DNA of 64,000 nt from Winogradskyella schleiferi (GTDB lineage: Bacteria; Bacteroidota; Bacteroidia; Flavobacteriales; Flavobacteriaceae): contig NZ_CP053351.1 in assembly GCF_013394655.1 (NCBI RefSeq), forward strand, positions 2,758,501 through 2,822,500, given 5' to 3'. This document shows positions 1 to 9,459 of this stretch, in pieces (position 1 is the stretch's first letter; every line of letters starts with the position of its first letter). Position numbers and translations under genes: made by a program. The notes under the pieces are model-generated. The model saw nothing but the letters and a program-made list of their open reading frames with translations. It did not search any database and was not told the DNA's origin.

Positions 1-543
1 TCCTGTTTCGGAATCGTAATAAATGATGTATTCGTCGTCTGGTGATTCGCCGATTCCTGCTTCGTATGAAATTAAAATGCCTGGATAGGTTTTACCTTCA
101 AACGTTAAAGGTTCAGCTTCTTCATAGATAACACCGTCATCTCCTACAATAAAAGGCATGGCATAAAAGTACATCATCAAACCTTTATAAAACATTGGGT
201 TGCCTTTGTAATCTTTACCATCTTTTTCTTTAATCCAAAGTGTTTCGCCATCAAATACTTGTGTGTATGTTGGCGTGTCAATTAATTCCTCTCTGGTTTT
301 TAAATTTGTGGTGGTGACTTCCTTTCCATTGGGTTTTTCCATGGTAAAGGATAAGGTTTGCATTTTGTTCCATTGGTCAATGCCGCCATGGGAATCGAAA
401 ACTTTGGTAATTGCTTCTGGGTAAATGCTCGTTGTGATAGTCTCTTTTTTTTCAGTTTCAATAACTGTTGTTTTTTCCTTGGCTTCATTTTTACAAGCTG
501 AAATAGCAATGGCTATAAAAAGTAGTTGTAGTATTTTTTTCAT
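1..543 (-). CDS. DUF6503-like lipoprotein, 3' part beyond the window edge
   Basis: The reading frame starts at the ATG complementary to 541-543 and is open for 181 codons to the left edge, so only the N-terminal part is present. The protein begins with a short lysine-rich and hydrophobic segment ending in a lipobox ISAC (Cys17), so it should be a lipid-anchored periplasmic or outer-membrane protein. The mature part contains FDSHGGIDQWNKMQTLSFTM, a pattern I associate with the DUF6503 family of Bacteroidota lipoproteins, which are thought to have a LolA/LolB-like fold; that family call is from memory. Function is unknown. An 18-bp perfect palindrome lies 15 bases upstream of the start. Confidence 0.75.
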   Translation of the reverse strand, partial: MKKILQLLFIAIAISACKNEAKEKTTVIETEKKETITTSIYPEAITKVFDSHGGIDQWNKMQTLSFTMEKPNGKEVTTTNLKTREELIDTPTYTQVFDGETLWIKEKDGKDYKGNPMFYKGLMMYFYAMPFIVGDDGVIYEEAEPLTFEGKTYPGILISYEAGIGESPDDEYIIYYDSETG

Positions 544-557
544 GGTTTGGTTTTTAG

Positions 558-575
558 TTCCGATAGCTATCGGAA
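558..575. repeat. 18-bp perfect palindrome upstream of lipoprotein gene
   Basis: TTCCGATAGCTATCGGAA is perfectly self-complementary. It lies in the presumed 5' leader of the leftward lipoprotein gene, 15 bases from its ATG. It could be an operator or one copy of a dispersed short palindromic repeat; I found no second exact copy in this window. Confidence 0.55.
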
Positions 576-623
576 TTGAAATTATTTACAGTTTTGACGA
601 ACCTAAAGATAAGTCATTACAAA

Positions 624-653
624 AAAAGCCTCAGAATAATTCTGAAGCTTTTT
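624..653 (-). terminator. Rho-independent terminator of the type A T9SS protein gene
   Basis: A 14-bp stem (624-637 with 640-653, one mismatch) has a two-base loop and an A-run on the left, which becomes a T-run in leftward transcripts. It sits about 25 bases beyond the stop codon of the leftward gene 676-3090. The T-run on the right side would also let it work rightward. Confidence 0.75.
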
Positions 654-675
654 TTATTATAAGTTTCAATTCAAC

Positions 676-3090
676 TTAATTGACAATTAATTTTTGAACT
701 GTTGTCCCATTTCCAATTCTCAATTCAACAAAATACAATCCACTTTCTAGATTTGAAATGCTTAAAGTTGAAGACTGTCCTTGCAACTTAATATCCTTCA
801 AAATTACTTTTCCTTGAATATTGTAAATATTAATTTTTCCTGTTCCGAAATTAGAATTTGAAAGTTGAATTTTCACTTCTTCTTTAGCAGGGTTTGGGAA
901 TATATTGAATTTTACATTACTAAATTCATTCAAACTTAAAGCTACTCCACTTTCAAGATAATCTGGAATAGAATTGTTGTTGGTATCATCATCGGTTGGG
1001 TCGCCGTTATTGTTGTAATCTTCATCAATGGTTAACACATTGTCCCCGTCATCATCATTGTCCAAATAATTTTCAATAAGATCATTATCTGTATCGATAA
1101 ATGAATGAATACTGTTTCTATCTAAATCAATATTAATTTCATCAATGGTATCTACGTTGTCGCCATCATCATCATCGTCTAAGTAGTTTGGTATGCCATC
1201 ATCATCCGTATCATCGTCTTCTAAATTCCCGTTATTATTGATGTCTTCATCACCGTCAATAACACCATCGTTATCAGTATCTGTGCAAACTACTTCTTCT
1301 ACATTAGTAATTGTAGTAGCATAGCATCCCGAAGTTAATGAAGTAGCTTGAATATGGTATGAACCTGGTTCTGTTACTATAATATATGAGGCCTCTGATT
1401 CCATATAATTACCATTATAATACCACACAAAATAAAAATCTGCCTCGGACAGTTCTGTATCCAATATTAACGTATCGCCTATACAATAGACATAATTACT
1501 CTCAATATTTAGTACTGGCAATGGATTTACAAGAAGGTCTAAGCTCGTAACATCATCACATCCTGAATAATCATTAGTTACACTTGCATAAATTGTTTGC
1601 GGATTTACATCATTTTGATACAACTGCGGTAGTGGGTTTACTTTCAAAATAGCATCTTGCTCATTAGCATAATAAGTTACTGTATAACTAGAAGGATTTT
1701 GTCCATCCAATAACTGTGAATCTAACGTTGATAAATCAAACTGTACACTATCATTGGTTGAATCGCCATCCGTTTCCACATTGTCATCGCATTGCTCATA
1801 GGTAATGGACTCAAAATCTGGATTTGCCTGAGCTGCTTCTTGTACTTCTATATTGAAACTTTGAGTACTAATTGAGCAATCAGTATCGTTATTAGTGATA
1901 GTTACAAATATCTGTTGAGGATTATTTGTATTGGTATATGGACTTGCTAATGCATTTGTACCTGATAATGCATCTGCTATACTTATATAATAATATACGT
2001 TAAACTGTGCAGGCTCTTGACCGTTTAATATTTCATCGTCTTTTAATGTTAGATCAAAATCAGCAATACCATCTGAGAATAATTCACATTTAATAAAATC
2101 TGTAACAGCAATGGTAGATGGTAATGGACTAACTATTATATCAAAATCCACCACTGCAAAACAGCCAGTAGTATTAATTTCCGTTCTTGCATAAATAGTC
2201 TGTGGAGACATTGTATTAGCAAATTGTGTAGGATTTAAAATACTATTTGTTCCAGATAAAGCATCATTTTCACTAATATGATAGGTAACGGTTTGTCCGG
2301 TTTCACCATTTATAATCCATGGTTCGTTTTCCGTAAGGTCAAACATTTCTGTTTCATCTCCAGTATTATCGTCATCACATAGAACCAAATCTGGCAACAA
2401 ATCACTTGGTGTTGGATATGGATTAGGCAAAACACGTATGGTTAATGTCGTGTAACCTACACAACCTGTATTAGTATCAGTAACGACCACAAATAATGTT
2501 TGTGGATTATTTGGTAATCCATTTACTGAATTATTAGTATATGCAGTTGGGTTAGTAATAACATTTGTTTGTGCCTGTCCATCTGCATTGGTTTCATAAT
2601 AGGATACTGCCAAATCTGCATTGCCTCCTGTAATCTCAGCATCCTTATCAGTTAAATCGAATACAGTAACCCCATCACCTACTTCTCCCACATCATCACA
2701 TAAGTTTAATGAAGCTGGTTGTTGCAAAGATCCTACAATGGGATTAACAATCACAATTAAATCCACGATTGTAGTATCAAAACTCCCTGTATTATTATCT
2801 TCCAATCGTATATAGATAGTTTGTAACCAATTAATAGTGTTTGCAAAAGGTGATGAAAGTAGATTAATTCCGTTATCTGCATCACTTTGGGTTTCATGAT
2901 AAGTTATGAATAAACCAACAGGATTTTGGCTACCGATAATCTCAGCGTCCAAAAAGGTTAAATCGAATTGAGAAAAACCATCATTATCATCATCACAAAC
3001 TTCTAAATCGGCTGGTGGGTTGGCGACTTGTGCGAAAGCTGTAATTGACAATGTTAAAAATAAAAAGAGAATTTGTAATTTTTGAGTCAT
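676..3090 (-). CDS. T9SS type A sorting-domain protein with repeat modules and thrombospondin type 3-like repeats
   Basis: Secreted protein of 804 residues. I start it at the ATG ending at 3090 because a signal peptide (MTQKLQILFLFLTLSITAFA) begins there; the open frame extends 26 codons further upstream without a signal sequence. Five modules of about 95 residues follow, each opening with a Cys-Asp-rich motif such as LEVCDDDNDG, then FDL, a YY/YH strand, an NPQTIY-type strand and usually a second Cys. Then come an Ig-like segment and about 110 residues of Asp/Asn-rich calcium-binding repeats of thrombospondin type 3 character. The C-terminus (FPNPAKEEVKIQLSN to QKLIVN) is a T9SS type A sorting domain, which directs export across the outer membrane and cleavage. 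An adhesive surface role is inferred. It is a paralogue of the next leftward gene. Confidence 0.9.
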   Translation of the reverse strand: MTQKLQILFLFLTLSITAFAQVANPPADLEVCDDDNDGFSQFDLTFLDAEIIGSQNPVGLFITYHETQSDADNGINLLSSPFANTINWLQTIYIRLEDNNTGSFDTTIVDLIVIVNPIVGSLQQPASLNLCDDVGEVGDGVTVFDLTDKDAEITGGNADLAVSYYETNADGQAQTNVITNPTAYTNNSVNGLPNNPQTLFVVVTDTNTGCVGYTTLTIRVLPNPYPTPSDLLPDLVLCDDDNTGDETEMFDLTENEPWIINGETGQTVTYHISENDALSGTNSILNPTQFANTMSPQTIYARTEINTTGCFAVVDFDIIVSPLPSTIAVTDFIKCELFSDGIADFDLTLKDDEILNGQEPAQFNVYYYISIADALSGTNALASPYTNTNNPQQIFVTITNNDTDCSISTQSFNIEVQEAAQANPDFESITYEQCDDNVETDGDSTNDSVQFDLSTLDSQLLDGQNPSSYTVTYYANEQDAILKVNPLPQLYQNDVNPQTIYASVTNDYSGCDDVTSLDLLVNPLPVLNIESNYVYCIGDTLILDTELSEADFYFVWYYNGNYMESEASYIIVTEPGSYHIQATSLTSGCYATTITNVEEVVCTDTDNDGVIDGDEDINNNGNLEDDDTDDDGIPNYLDDDDDGDNVDTIDEINIDLDRNSIHSFIDTDNDLIENYLDNDDDGDNVLTIDEDYNNNGDPTDDDTNNNSIPDYLESGVALSLNEFSNVKFNIFPNPAKEEVKIQLSNSNFGTGKINIYNIQGKVILKDIKLQGQSSTLSISNLESGLYFVELRIGNGTTVQKLIVN

Positions 3091-3147
3091 GTTTAAAATC
3101 GTTTGAATCGTTAAATGTAAGAAAAATGCTGATATAATTTCTTGAAT

Positions 3148-3183
3148 AAAAAAAGCTCCAGACATCATCCAAAGCTTTTTTTC
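3148..3183 (-). terminator. Rho-independent terminator downstream of 3201-6560
   Basis: An A-run plus AGCT at 3148-3157 pairs with AGCT plus a T-run at 3173-3183. It lies immediately beyond the stop codon of the leftward gene ending at 3201 and upstream of the next gene's start at 3090, so the two T9SS genes are probably separate transcription units. Confidence 0.6.
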
Positions 3184-3200
3184 AAAGATCTCATTTCAAA

Positions 3201-6200
3201 TTAATTGACAATCAATTTTTGGACCATTGCTCGATTTCCTAAGGTCAGTTCTACAAAATACAAGCCACTTTCTATATTTGAAATGTTTAAAGTGGAAGAG
3301 TTTTCGCTGAATTTAATGTCCTTCAAAATTACTTTGCCTTGAATGTTGTAAATATTGATTTTTCCAGTTCCGAAATTGGTATTTGAAAGTTGAATTTTCA
3401 CTTCATCTTTTGCAGGATTTGGGAATAGTGTAAAATCTACAGTTTCAAAAGTATCAACAGATAATGTTTCCACAAATTCGGTCTGAAATGTATTTGTTAT
3501 TATAGGATCGTTAAAATCGAAATAAATAGCTGCCGAATTCTCAATGATATCGCCAACAGCGTAACCAGGATTTGGCTTTACTTTAAAATAGACGTAACCA
3601 TTACTGCCCTCTGCATCATCTTGTTCTGCTGGTAAGTTAATGTTCTGAAAATTCCATTCTAAACTGTTAGCTGTTCTTGTGACCACATAATCATGGCTGG
3701 AACGTAACATCTGGAAGGTACTTGCATCCAATTGGCTATCTAATACATCTTCAATCCTCACATTTATGGCCTCTGCTGTTCCTATATTTTGAAATCTAAT
3801 CGTATAGAACAAATATTCATTTGATGCCACAAAATCATTGTATAAAATTTGTGGACCATGAGCCTCCATTTTATCATTCGGATCGTATGCGCCTATAACG
3901 GTTTCAGCTAATTGGGAGCTATTATTCTCTACAAAAATATCATTGCTGTCTGTGGTGTAGATCACTGAATTAGTAACTACTTCTCCTAAACTCACAGTTG
4001 TTGGGCACAACAATGTAATAACCACCATTTCGGATTCACCAGCACCTAAATTTGTAAAATCCACAGTCATACCTGTAGCAGTAGTCGTAATGTTCATACT
4101 AGTGTCACTGGCAATTGCATTGTTCATTTGCAGATCATCGTCTAGTGTGAATTCCACAGAACCTGATGCGATTTCAGTACCACTCAAATTTTCGATGATG
4201 AGTAAATTAGTGTGTTCAAATCCTGGCCTTGGAGATGCAGAAGGATTAATGAGATAAACCCCTAAATCCTCACATGTTAGATTATCCTCTACAGGAAACT
4301 GAACTTGCGCTAACTCCCCAAATGCCACACTAATATCGTTGAAAACCGTGATGTCTTGGGAATAGCAGCCTGTAAAATCTGGATTAACCGTAAATGTGAC
4401 GTCATACGTATCGTTTTCGTCCGTACTAAGAATAGTAAAACTCCCGTTAGAAGAATTCACCACATTTATTACGCCATCGTCATTTTTCTCATAAGTAAAA
4501 GAACCATTGGTAAAATTAGACTCGCCATCATCAAAGTCACCATTAGTATTGGTATCGTTAAATGCCTTCATGGTAATTAACCCTGTATCTTCACAAAGAC
4601 TTCCAATATCAAAACTTCCAGCTTTTAAAAACACAGCAGAATCGAACGCTGAGTCTCCATCATCTGCAATAACCAACTTTATATGATAGGTTTCTCCGAT
4701 ATTCACATTAGCTTCAGCAGTAAAATTTACCGTCCTACCATTGAATTCAAATGGTGGTGCACCTTCAGGCGTGTAGCCTGCAAAAAACTCAGGATTGGCA
4801 GCATCGCAAGAGCCATTGGCGTTATGAATATTCGTAACTGTAATAGGCAAATCCGTTCCTGGAATTAAAGCCAAATTAGTGGTATTGCCAGCGGCATCGG
4901 TGAGTAAAAAGGCAAAGGCATCAGAAAAAGTACATTCAAAACTATCACCATTGTATTCCTCAGATGCCATTAAAAAATCAAAATTTATGGCGTTCACCAC
5001 AGGAACGAAGTCAAACTCAATAATCGTTGCATTATTAGACTGTACACCTAGTGCAGTATCTAAATCAACGTCGCCTGACCAATTATTAGTTCCTGAACTT
5101 AGGTTGCTATCATTTGGTCCTTCTATGTCGGCAGCTTCCCCTGTACTAATCAATAAACCCTCTGAAAAAGGAAAATTATTGCCTTCGTAAACAAAATAAG
5201 CAATACCGTTTGGTTCTTGACTACCAAATGCGGTTCCTGTCGAATAGGTTATGTTAGACACTTGACTACAATCATTATTTATGAGTATGTTTTGCACCAA
5301 TTCTTCAACTGTAAATTGTGATGTATCCACACTAAGGAATTCACCTAAAATTATAACCTCTATACTTATGGATTCTGAACAACCTTCTGGATTGGTATCT
5401 GTAGCTGTTAGCGTCACCGTATAACTACCTTCTTCTAAAAATTGATGGATAACCGATAGGCCTGTTCCAACATTACCATCGCCAAAGTCCCATGAATACG
5501 TGGCGTCAGTACTATCATTCGAGAAAACCGCATTACCAAAAAAATTCACATCATCATTGACTTGCGCTACAACGATACCAGAATTATTAATTTCTGGAAT
5601 TGTATTTTCTATGGTCAGCGTTATGTCCTGACAAGGCATACATGTTTGGTCCGCGACAAGATTAAAACTTCGGATCTCAGTATTACAGCCAAAATAATCG
5701 GACACAGCGGCATAAACTGTTTGTGGGTTGGAAATATTGGTGTAGATATATGGTAACGGATTAGTTTGATTTATTGCATCTGCTTCTGACAAATGATAGC
5801 TGACAAACAATTCAAAATTATCCTGATTTATCAAAACTTCATCATCTTTTGTCTGTAAATTAAATTCAGCAAACCCATCTTGGTCATCGTCACAAACCAC
5901 ATAATCTGATATGGTAGGTATAGGTGCGACTCCAGAAACAAACAAATTCAAATAGCTAAGAGTAAAACAACCCGTAACATTACTTTCTACTCTTACATAA
6001 AGTACTTGGTAATTGGGAATAGTATTGTAATATGAATTTAAATTAGTAATTGGATTTAATGCACTTTCTGCATCAGCTTGAGTTTCGTGATAGGTAAGTG
6101 ATATTTCAGTTTGCGCACCAATAATAACTTGTGTCGCCTGTGTCAAATCGAATTCCGCAATACCGTTACCGTCAAAACTACAAGCATTAAGTTCTACTTG

Positions 6201-6560
6201 CTGAGTAATAACTGGACCTGGATTCACAATTAGGTCGAAATTGGTAATATCAAAATTACCTGTACTGTTTTCTATTACTGAAGCAAAAATAGTTTGTGGA
6301 TTGGTGAAATTTGTAAATGGACTAGCTAACTGATTCGTGTTATTTAAAGCATCTATTTCAGACAGATAATAGCCCACCATAAAATTCACAGGATCTTGTC
6401 CTTGCAGTATTTCAGCATCTTTTTGTGTTAAGTCAAATTCAGCACTTCCATCATTAAAACCGTCATCACAAAGGATATAATCGCTAGGTGTATGAGCTAC
6501 TTGGGCACTAAGACCACTTATTAACAATGATAAAATAAGAACTAGTAATTGTTTTTTCAT
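3201..6560 (-). CDS. T9SS type A sorting-domain protein with PKD and choice-of-anchor L domains
   Basis: Secreted protein of 1119 residues. It has a signal peptide at 1-19 (ending LLISGLSA) and three Cys-Asp modules over about 20-305 of the same kind as in 676-3090. A PKD domain follows at about 315-400 (YSWDFGDGNVGTG). Next is a region typical of choice-of-anchor L proteins at about 410-700 (FPFSEGLLISTGEA; MASEEYNGDSF). Then comes a DUF11-like/DUF7619 region at about 905-1045 starting GAYDPNDKMEAHGP. The C-terminal T9SS type A sorting domain (FPNPAKDEVKIQLSN) is closely similar to that of the neighbouring gene. The architecture is that of a large surface or matrix protein; the ligand is unknown. 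Confidence 0.9.
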   Translation of the reverse strand: MKKQLLVLILSLLISGLSAQVAHTPSDYILCDDGFNDGSAEFDLTQKDAEILQGQDPVNFMVGYYLSEIDALNNTNQLASPFTNFTNPQTIFASVIENSTGNFDITNFDLIVNPGPVITQQVELNACSFDGNGIAEFDLTQATQVIIGAQTEISLTYHETQADAESALNPITNLNSYYNTIPNYQVLYVRVESNVTGCFTLSYLNLFVSGVAPIPTISDYVVCDDDQDGFAEFNLQTKDDEVLINQDNFELFVSYHLSEADAINQTNPLPYIYTNISNPQTVYAAVSDYFGCNTEIRSFNLVADQTCMPCQDITLTIENTIPEINNSGIVVAQVNDDVNFFGNAVFSNDSTDATYSWDFGDGNVGTGLSVIHQFLEEGSYTVTLTATDTNPEGCSESISIEVIILGEFLSVDTSQFTVEELVQNILINNDCSQVSNITYSTGTAFGSQEPNGIAYFVYEGNNFPFSEGLLISTGEAADIEGPNDSNLSSGTNNWSGDVDLDTALGVQSNNATIIEFDFVPVVNAINFDFLMASEEYNGDSFECTFSDAFAFLLTDAAGNTTNLALIPGTDLPITVTNIHNANGSCDAANPEFFAGYTPEGAPPFEFNGRTVNFTAEANVNIGETYHIKLVIADDGDSAFDSAVFLKAGSFDIGSLCEDTGLITMKAFNDTNTNGDFDDGESNFTNGSFTYEKNDDGVINVVNSSNGSFTILSTDENDTYDVTFTVNPDFTGCYSQDITVFNDISVAFGELAQVQFPVEDNLTCEDLGVYLINPSASPRPGFEHTNLLIIENLSGTEIASGSVEFTLDDDLQMNNAIASDTSMNITTTATGMTVDFTNLGAGESEMVVITLLCPTTVSLGEVVTNSVIYTTDSNDIFVENNSSQLAETVIGAYDPNDKMEAHGPQILYNDFVASNEYLFYTIRFQNIGTAEAINVRIEDVLDSQLDASTFQMLRSSHDYVVTRTANSLEWNFQNINLPAEQDDAEGSNGYVYFKVKPNPGYAVGDIIENSAAIYFDFNDPIITNTFQTEFVETLSVDTFETVDFTLFPNPAKDEVKIQLSNTNFGTGKINIYNIQGKVILKDIKFSENSSTLNISNIESGLYFVELTLGNRAMVQKLIVN

Positions 6561-6692
6561 AATGGGTTGGATTTAATAAATTCGCATTAACTATAATTAA
6601 AACAAGTTAACATTGTTTTTTCCTACTTTGATATACTAATTTTTAAAAATACAGTAATATTTAACGTATTTTAGTTTTCTATAAAATCTTTC

Positions 6693-7490
6693 ATGTTCAA
6701 AACTATTTCTAGCCCACAAAACCCATTCATTAAGCAACTTGTTCTGTTAAAAGAAAAATCTAGGCAGCGCAAAAAAACCAGTCAATTTTTAATTGAGGGC
6801 AAACGTGAATTATCATTAGCCGTTAAAGGCGATTATAGTATTGAAACCTTATTGTTTTTTCCCGATTTATTTTCGGAAAGTGAAGCTAATGCCCTATCAC
6901 AATATGATATAGAAATTATAGAAATCTCAAAAGAAGTCTTTCAAAAGTTGGCACATCGAGACACCACAGAAGGCGTTATTGCCGTAGTCGACTCAAAAAA
7001 ACATGAACTCGAAGATTTAAATCTACAATCTAAAAACCCTCTGATTTTAGTGGCAGAAGCACCAGAAAAACCGGGTAATATTGGCGCATTGTTACGTACT
7101 GCCGATGCTGCTAATGTTGATGCGGTTATTATTGCGAATCCAAAATCCGATTTATATAATCCTAATATCATTCGCTCTAGCGTTGGTTGTGTATTTACAA
7201 CAGAAATTGCGATGGCAAGTTCTGAAGATACCATTACGTTTCTAAAAAAATACAATTTCAATATTTTCTCGGCAATTTTACAAGAATCGGAACCATATCA
7301 CATCCAAGATTACACCTTACCATCAGCCATAGTCGTTGGTACAGAAGCTACAGGACTTACAGACGCCTGGCGAGAAGCGGCAACAAAGAACATCAGCATA
7401 CCAATGCAAGGTGTAATTGATTCCATGAATGTGTCCGTTGCCGCAGGAATTCTTATTTTTGAAGCGAAAAGACAGCGAAATTTTAAATAA
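6693..7490 (+). CDS. TrmH/SpoU-family RNA 2'-O-methyltransferase
   Basis: A 265-residue protein with the two-part architecture of SpoU enzymes. The N-terminal substrate-binding domain (residues 1-100) contains FLIEGKRE. The C-terminal SPOUT methyltransferase domain holds the three family motifs: NIGALLRTADAA, the central VVGTEATGL, and SMNVSVAAGILIFE near the end. It transfers a methyl group from SAM to a ribose 2'-OH in rRNA or tRNA; the target nucleotide cannot be read from sequence. The gene stands alone, divergent from the T9SS gene on its left. Confidence 0.92.
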   Translation: MFKTISSPQNPFIKQLVLLKEKSRQRKKTSQFLIEGKRELSLAVKGDYSIETLLFFPDLFSESEANALSQYDIEIIEISKEVFQKLAHRDTTEGVIAVVDSKKHELEDLNLQSKNPLILVAEAPEKPGNIGALLRTADAANVDAVIIANPKSDLYNPNIIRSSVGCVFTTEIAMASSEDTITFLKKYNFNIFSAILQESEPYHIQDYTLPSAIVVGTEATGLTDAWREAATKNISIPMQGVIDSMNVSVAAGILIFEAKRQRNFK

Positions 7491-7495
7491 CATAA

Positions 7496-7602
7496 CGTCA
7501 GTTCGAGTGATTTTTGAGGAACGAGAAAATTGTATCGAGAGCCATTATTACACTAAGCTTCGCGATACAAAATTTCTAAACAGAAATTTCACTCGAAGTG
7601 AC
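7496..7602. repeat. Long imperfect palindromic repeat (REP-like)
   Basis: The outer arms GTCAGTTCGAGTGA (7498-7510 region) and TCACTCGAAGTGAC (7589-7602) pair over 14 bases with one mismatch. Inner arms around TTGTATCG (7530s) and CGATACAA (7563-7570) pair again. A half-unit of the same repeat recurs at 27481-27533. No coding potential is visible, so this is an interspersed palindromic repeat of the kind common between flavobacterial genes. Confidence 0.7.
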
Positions 7603-7622
7603 AGAAACCTTTAGAACTATAA

Positions 7623-8855
7623 ATGACAGCACAAACCCTATTCTACATCATCATAGCCATTATCGTCATTAACTTTATCAAAGACAAAATTCTTGATGCT
7701 ATTAACGCCAAACATTACAACGACCCAATTCCTGAGGAATTAAATGACGTCTATGACGAAGCGGAATACAAAAAATCGCAAGCCTACAAAACCGTTAATT
7801 ATAAATTCGGGCTATGGACATCCTTATTTTCGTTTGTGTTAACATTAGGATTCTTGCTCTTGGACGGTTTTGAATATGTGGACAATATTGCCAGAAGCTA
7901 TTCAGACAATCCTATTGTGATTGCTTTAATATTTTTCGGTATCATAATGATTGCAAGCGACATTATTACGACACCTTTTGGCTATTATAAAACCTTTGTG
8001 ATTGAAGAGAAATTTGGATTTAACAAAACCACTAAAAAAACCTTTGTGTTAGATAAATTGAAAGGTTTATTATTAATGGTTGTTCTTGGTGGTGGAATTA
8101 TTGCGATCATTGTTTGGTTCTATCAGATTACAGGTCATCAGTTTTGGTTGTATGCTTGGGGAATTGTAACAGTTTTTACGGTTTTTATGAATATGTTCTA
8201 TGCTAAACTCATTGTCCCATTATTCAACAAACAAACACCATTGGAAGATGGCGAATTACGAAATAAAATTTCTAGTTATGCGGAATCCGTCGGTTTTAAC
8301 CTTGAAAAAATCTTCGTCATTGACGGTTCCAAACGAAGCACCAAAGCCAATGCCTATTTTTCTGGTTTTGGCAGTGAAAAACGCGTGACGCTTTACGATA
8401 CTTTAGTTAATGATTTAGACGATGAAGAGATTGTTGCCGTTTTAGCGCATGAAGTTGGACATTATAAAAAAAAGCACATCATATTTAATTTAGTGACCTC
8501 TATCCTACTCACCGGATTGACACTTTATATTTTATCTATATTTATTTCGAATCCCTTATTATCCAATGCCATTGGAGTTGAAACACCTAGTTTCCATGTG
8601 GGATTGATTGCCTTTGGACTGCTCTACTCGCCTATTTCTGAACTCACAGGATTAATTATGAATTACGTCTCACGTGTTTTTGAATACCAAGCCGATGATT
8701 ATGCCAAAATCACCTATAAACCTGAACCGTTAATTACATCCTTGAAAAAATTATCCAAAAACAGCTTAAGTAATTTAACGCCTCATAAAGCCTATGTGTT
8801 TATGCATTATTCGCATCCTACGCTTTTGGAACGAATAAAAAATCTAAAGAAATAG
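7623..8855 (+). CDS. M48 family metallopeptidase (Ste24/CAAX protease 1-like)
   Basis: An integral-membrane zinc protease of 410 residues, the normal length for Ste24-type enzymes. The zinc motif HEVGH is at residues 276-280 and the third ligand is probably Glu354 in the FEYQADDYA motif; both are typical of the family. Several hydrophobic helices surround the active site (about 1-20, 65-80, 95-115, 150-170, 175-195, 290-340). In bacteria the family cleaves membrane-associated or misfolded proteins; bacterial substrates are generally unknown. The gene follows the palindromic repeat at 7496-7602. Confidence 0.93.
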   Translation: MTAQTLFYIIIAIIVINFIKDKILDAINAKHYNDPIPEELNDVYDEAEYKKSQAYKTVNYKFGLWTSLFSFVLTLGFLLLDGFEYVDNIARSYSDNPIVIALIFFGIIMIASDIITTPFGYYKTFVIEEKFGFNKTTKKTFVLDKLKGLLLMVVLGGGIIAIIVWFYQITGHQFWLYAWGIVTVFTVFMNMFYAKLIVPLFNKQTPLEDGELRNKISSYAESVGFNLEKIFVIDGSKRSTKANAYFSGFGSEKRVTLYDTLVNDLDDEEIVAVLAHEVGHYKKKHIIFNLVTSILLTGLTLYILSIFISNPLLSNAIGVETPSFHVGLIAFGLLYSPISELTGLIMNYVSRVFEYQADDYAKITYKPEPLITSLKKLSKNSLSNLTPHKAYVFMHYSHPTLLERIKNLKK

Positions 8856-9118
8856 GTTTTTTTTATAACCTGACAATGACATCTTTAAGGCTAAAACTCA
8901 TTAAGATTATAATACTCCACCCATTTTCTTATATGATTTATTACCAATTATAATAAATCATTTAAAACTTCAACATTTATAAAAAAATATAAGAATACAC
9001 ACATAATATTACGTTAATTTTCAAGTAATCTTTATAAAAATCTTTTATTTATTAAATTATTATTAAAATTCTAAAATTTGATTTCATTTTGTTTAACTTT
9101 ATCTAAAATAAATTAAAC
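8856..9118. other. AT-rich intergenic stretch
   Basis: Very AT-rich, with no open frame of note and no convincing hairpin. The end of the stretch (TTTGTTTAACTTTATC) carries TAACTTTA, one base off the -7 element TAnnTTTG, and could be the promoter for the small gene at 9119. Confidence 0.5.
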
Positions 9119-9289
9119 ATGAAGAAATTTATACTTAAATGGTACCCTATAATTTTAGCATTTTTATGTCTCTTATATTCCGTTGGATTAGGATTATATG
9201 GTATGAAAGAAGAAGCTCAATACTCCGCTCACTGGCCAGCAACTATACTCCTATTTGCAATTGCAATTAGACAAAGACGAACGACATGA
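9119..9289 (+). CDS. Small membrane protein, 56 residues
   Basis: A 56-residue frame starts MKKFILKWYPIILAFLCLLY. It has two predicted hydrophobic helices (about 9-27 and 40-50) joined by a short polar loop, and a basic tail RQRRTT. Its stop codon overlaps the ATG of the next small gene (ATGA), the usual mark of translational coupling, which supports both being real. I do not recognise a family. It could be a small subunit or regulator of a membrane complex, but nothing nearby says which. Confidence 0.55.
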   Translation: MKKFILKWYPIILAFLCLLYSVGLGLYGMKEEAQYSAHWPATILLFAIAIRQRRTT

Positions 9290-9459
9290 ATATAGGAGTT
9301 TTATTTATCGGAGGCATAATATTCGCTGTTTATTTAGGCCTAATGTTTTACAACATATATGTTGCACACAATGAACAAAAAAAGAATAATTATCCTAATT
9401 TGACTAAGCGAGAAATTTTTGAATCTTACGAAGATTCAAATCAAGAAGACGCCAAATAG
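9286..9459 (+). CDS. Small membrane protein, 57 residues, coupled to the preceding gene
   Basis: A 57-residue frame with one N-terminal transmembrane helix (about 4-25, GVLFIGGIIFAVYLGLMFY) and a charged C-terminal half ending SNQEDAK. Its start overlaps the stop of the 56-residue frame by four bases. The lack of stops, the hydrophobic-then-charged layout and the ATGA overlap argue for a real two-gene unit. Family and function are unknown. Confidence 0.55.
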   Translation: MNIGVLFIGGIIFAVYLGLMFYNIYVAHNEQKKNNYPNLTKREIFESYEDSNQEDAK

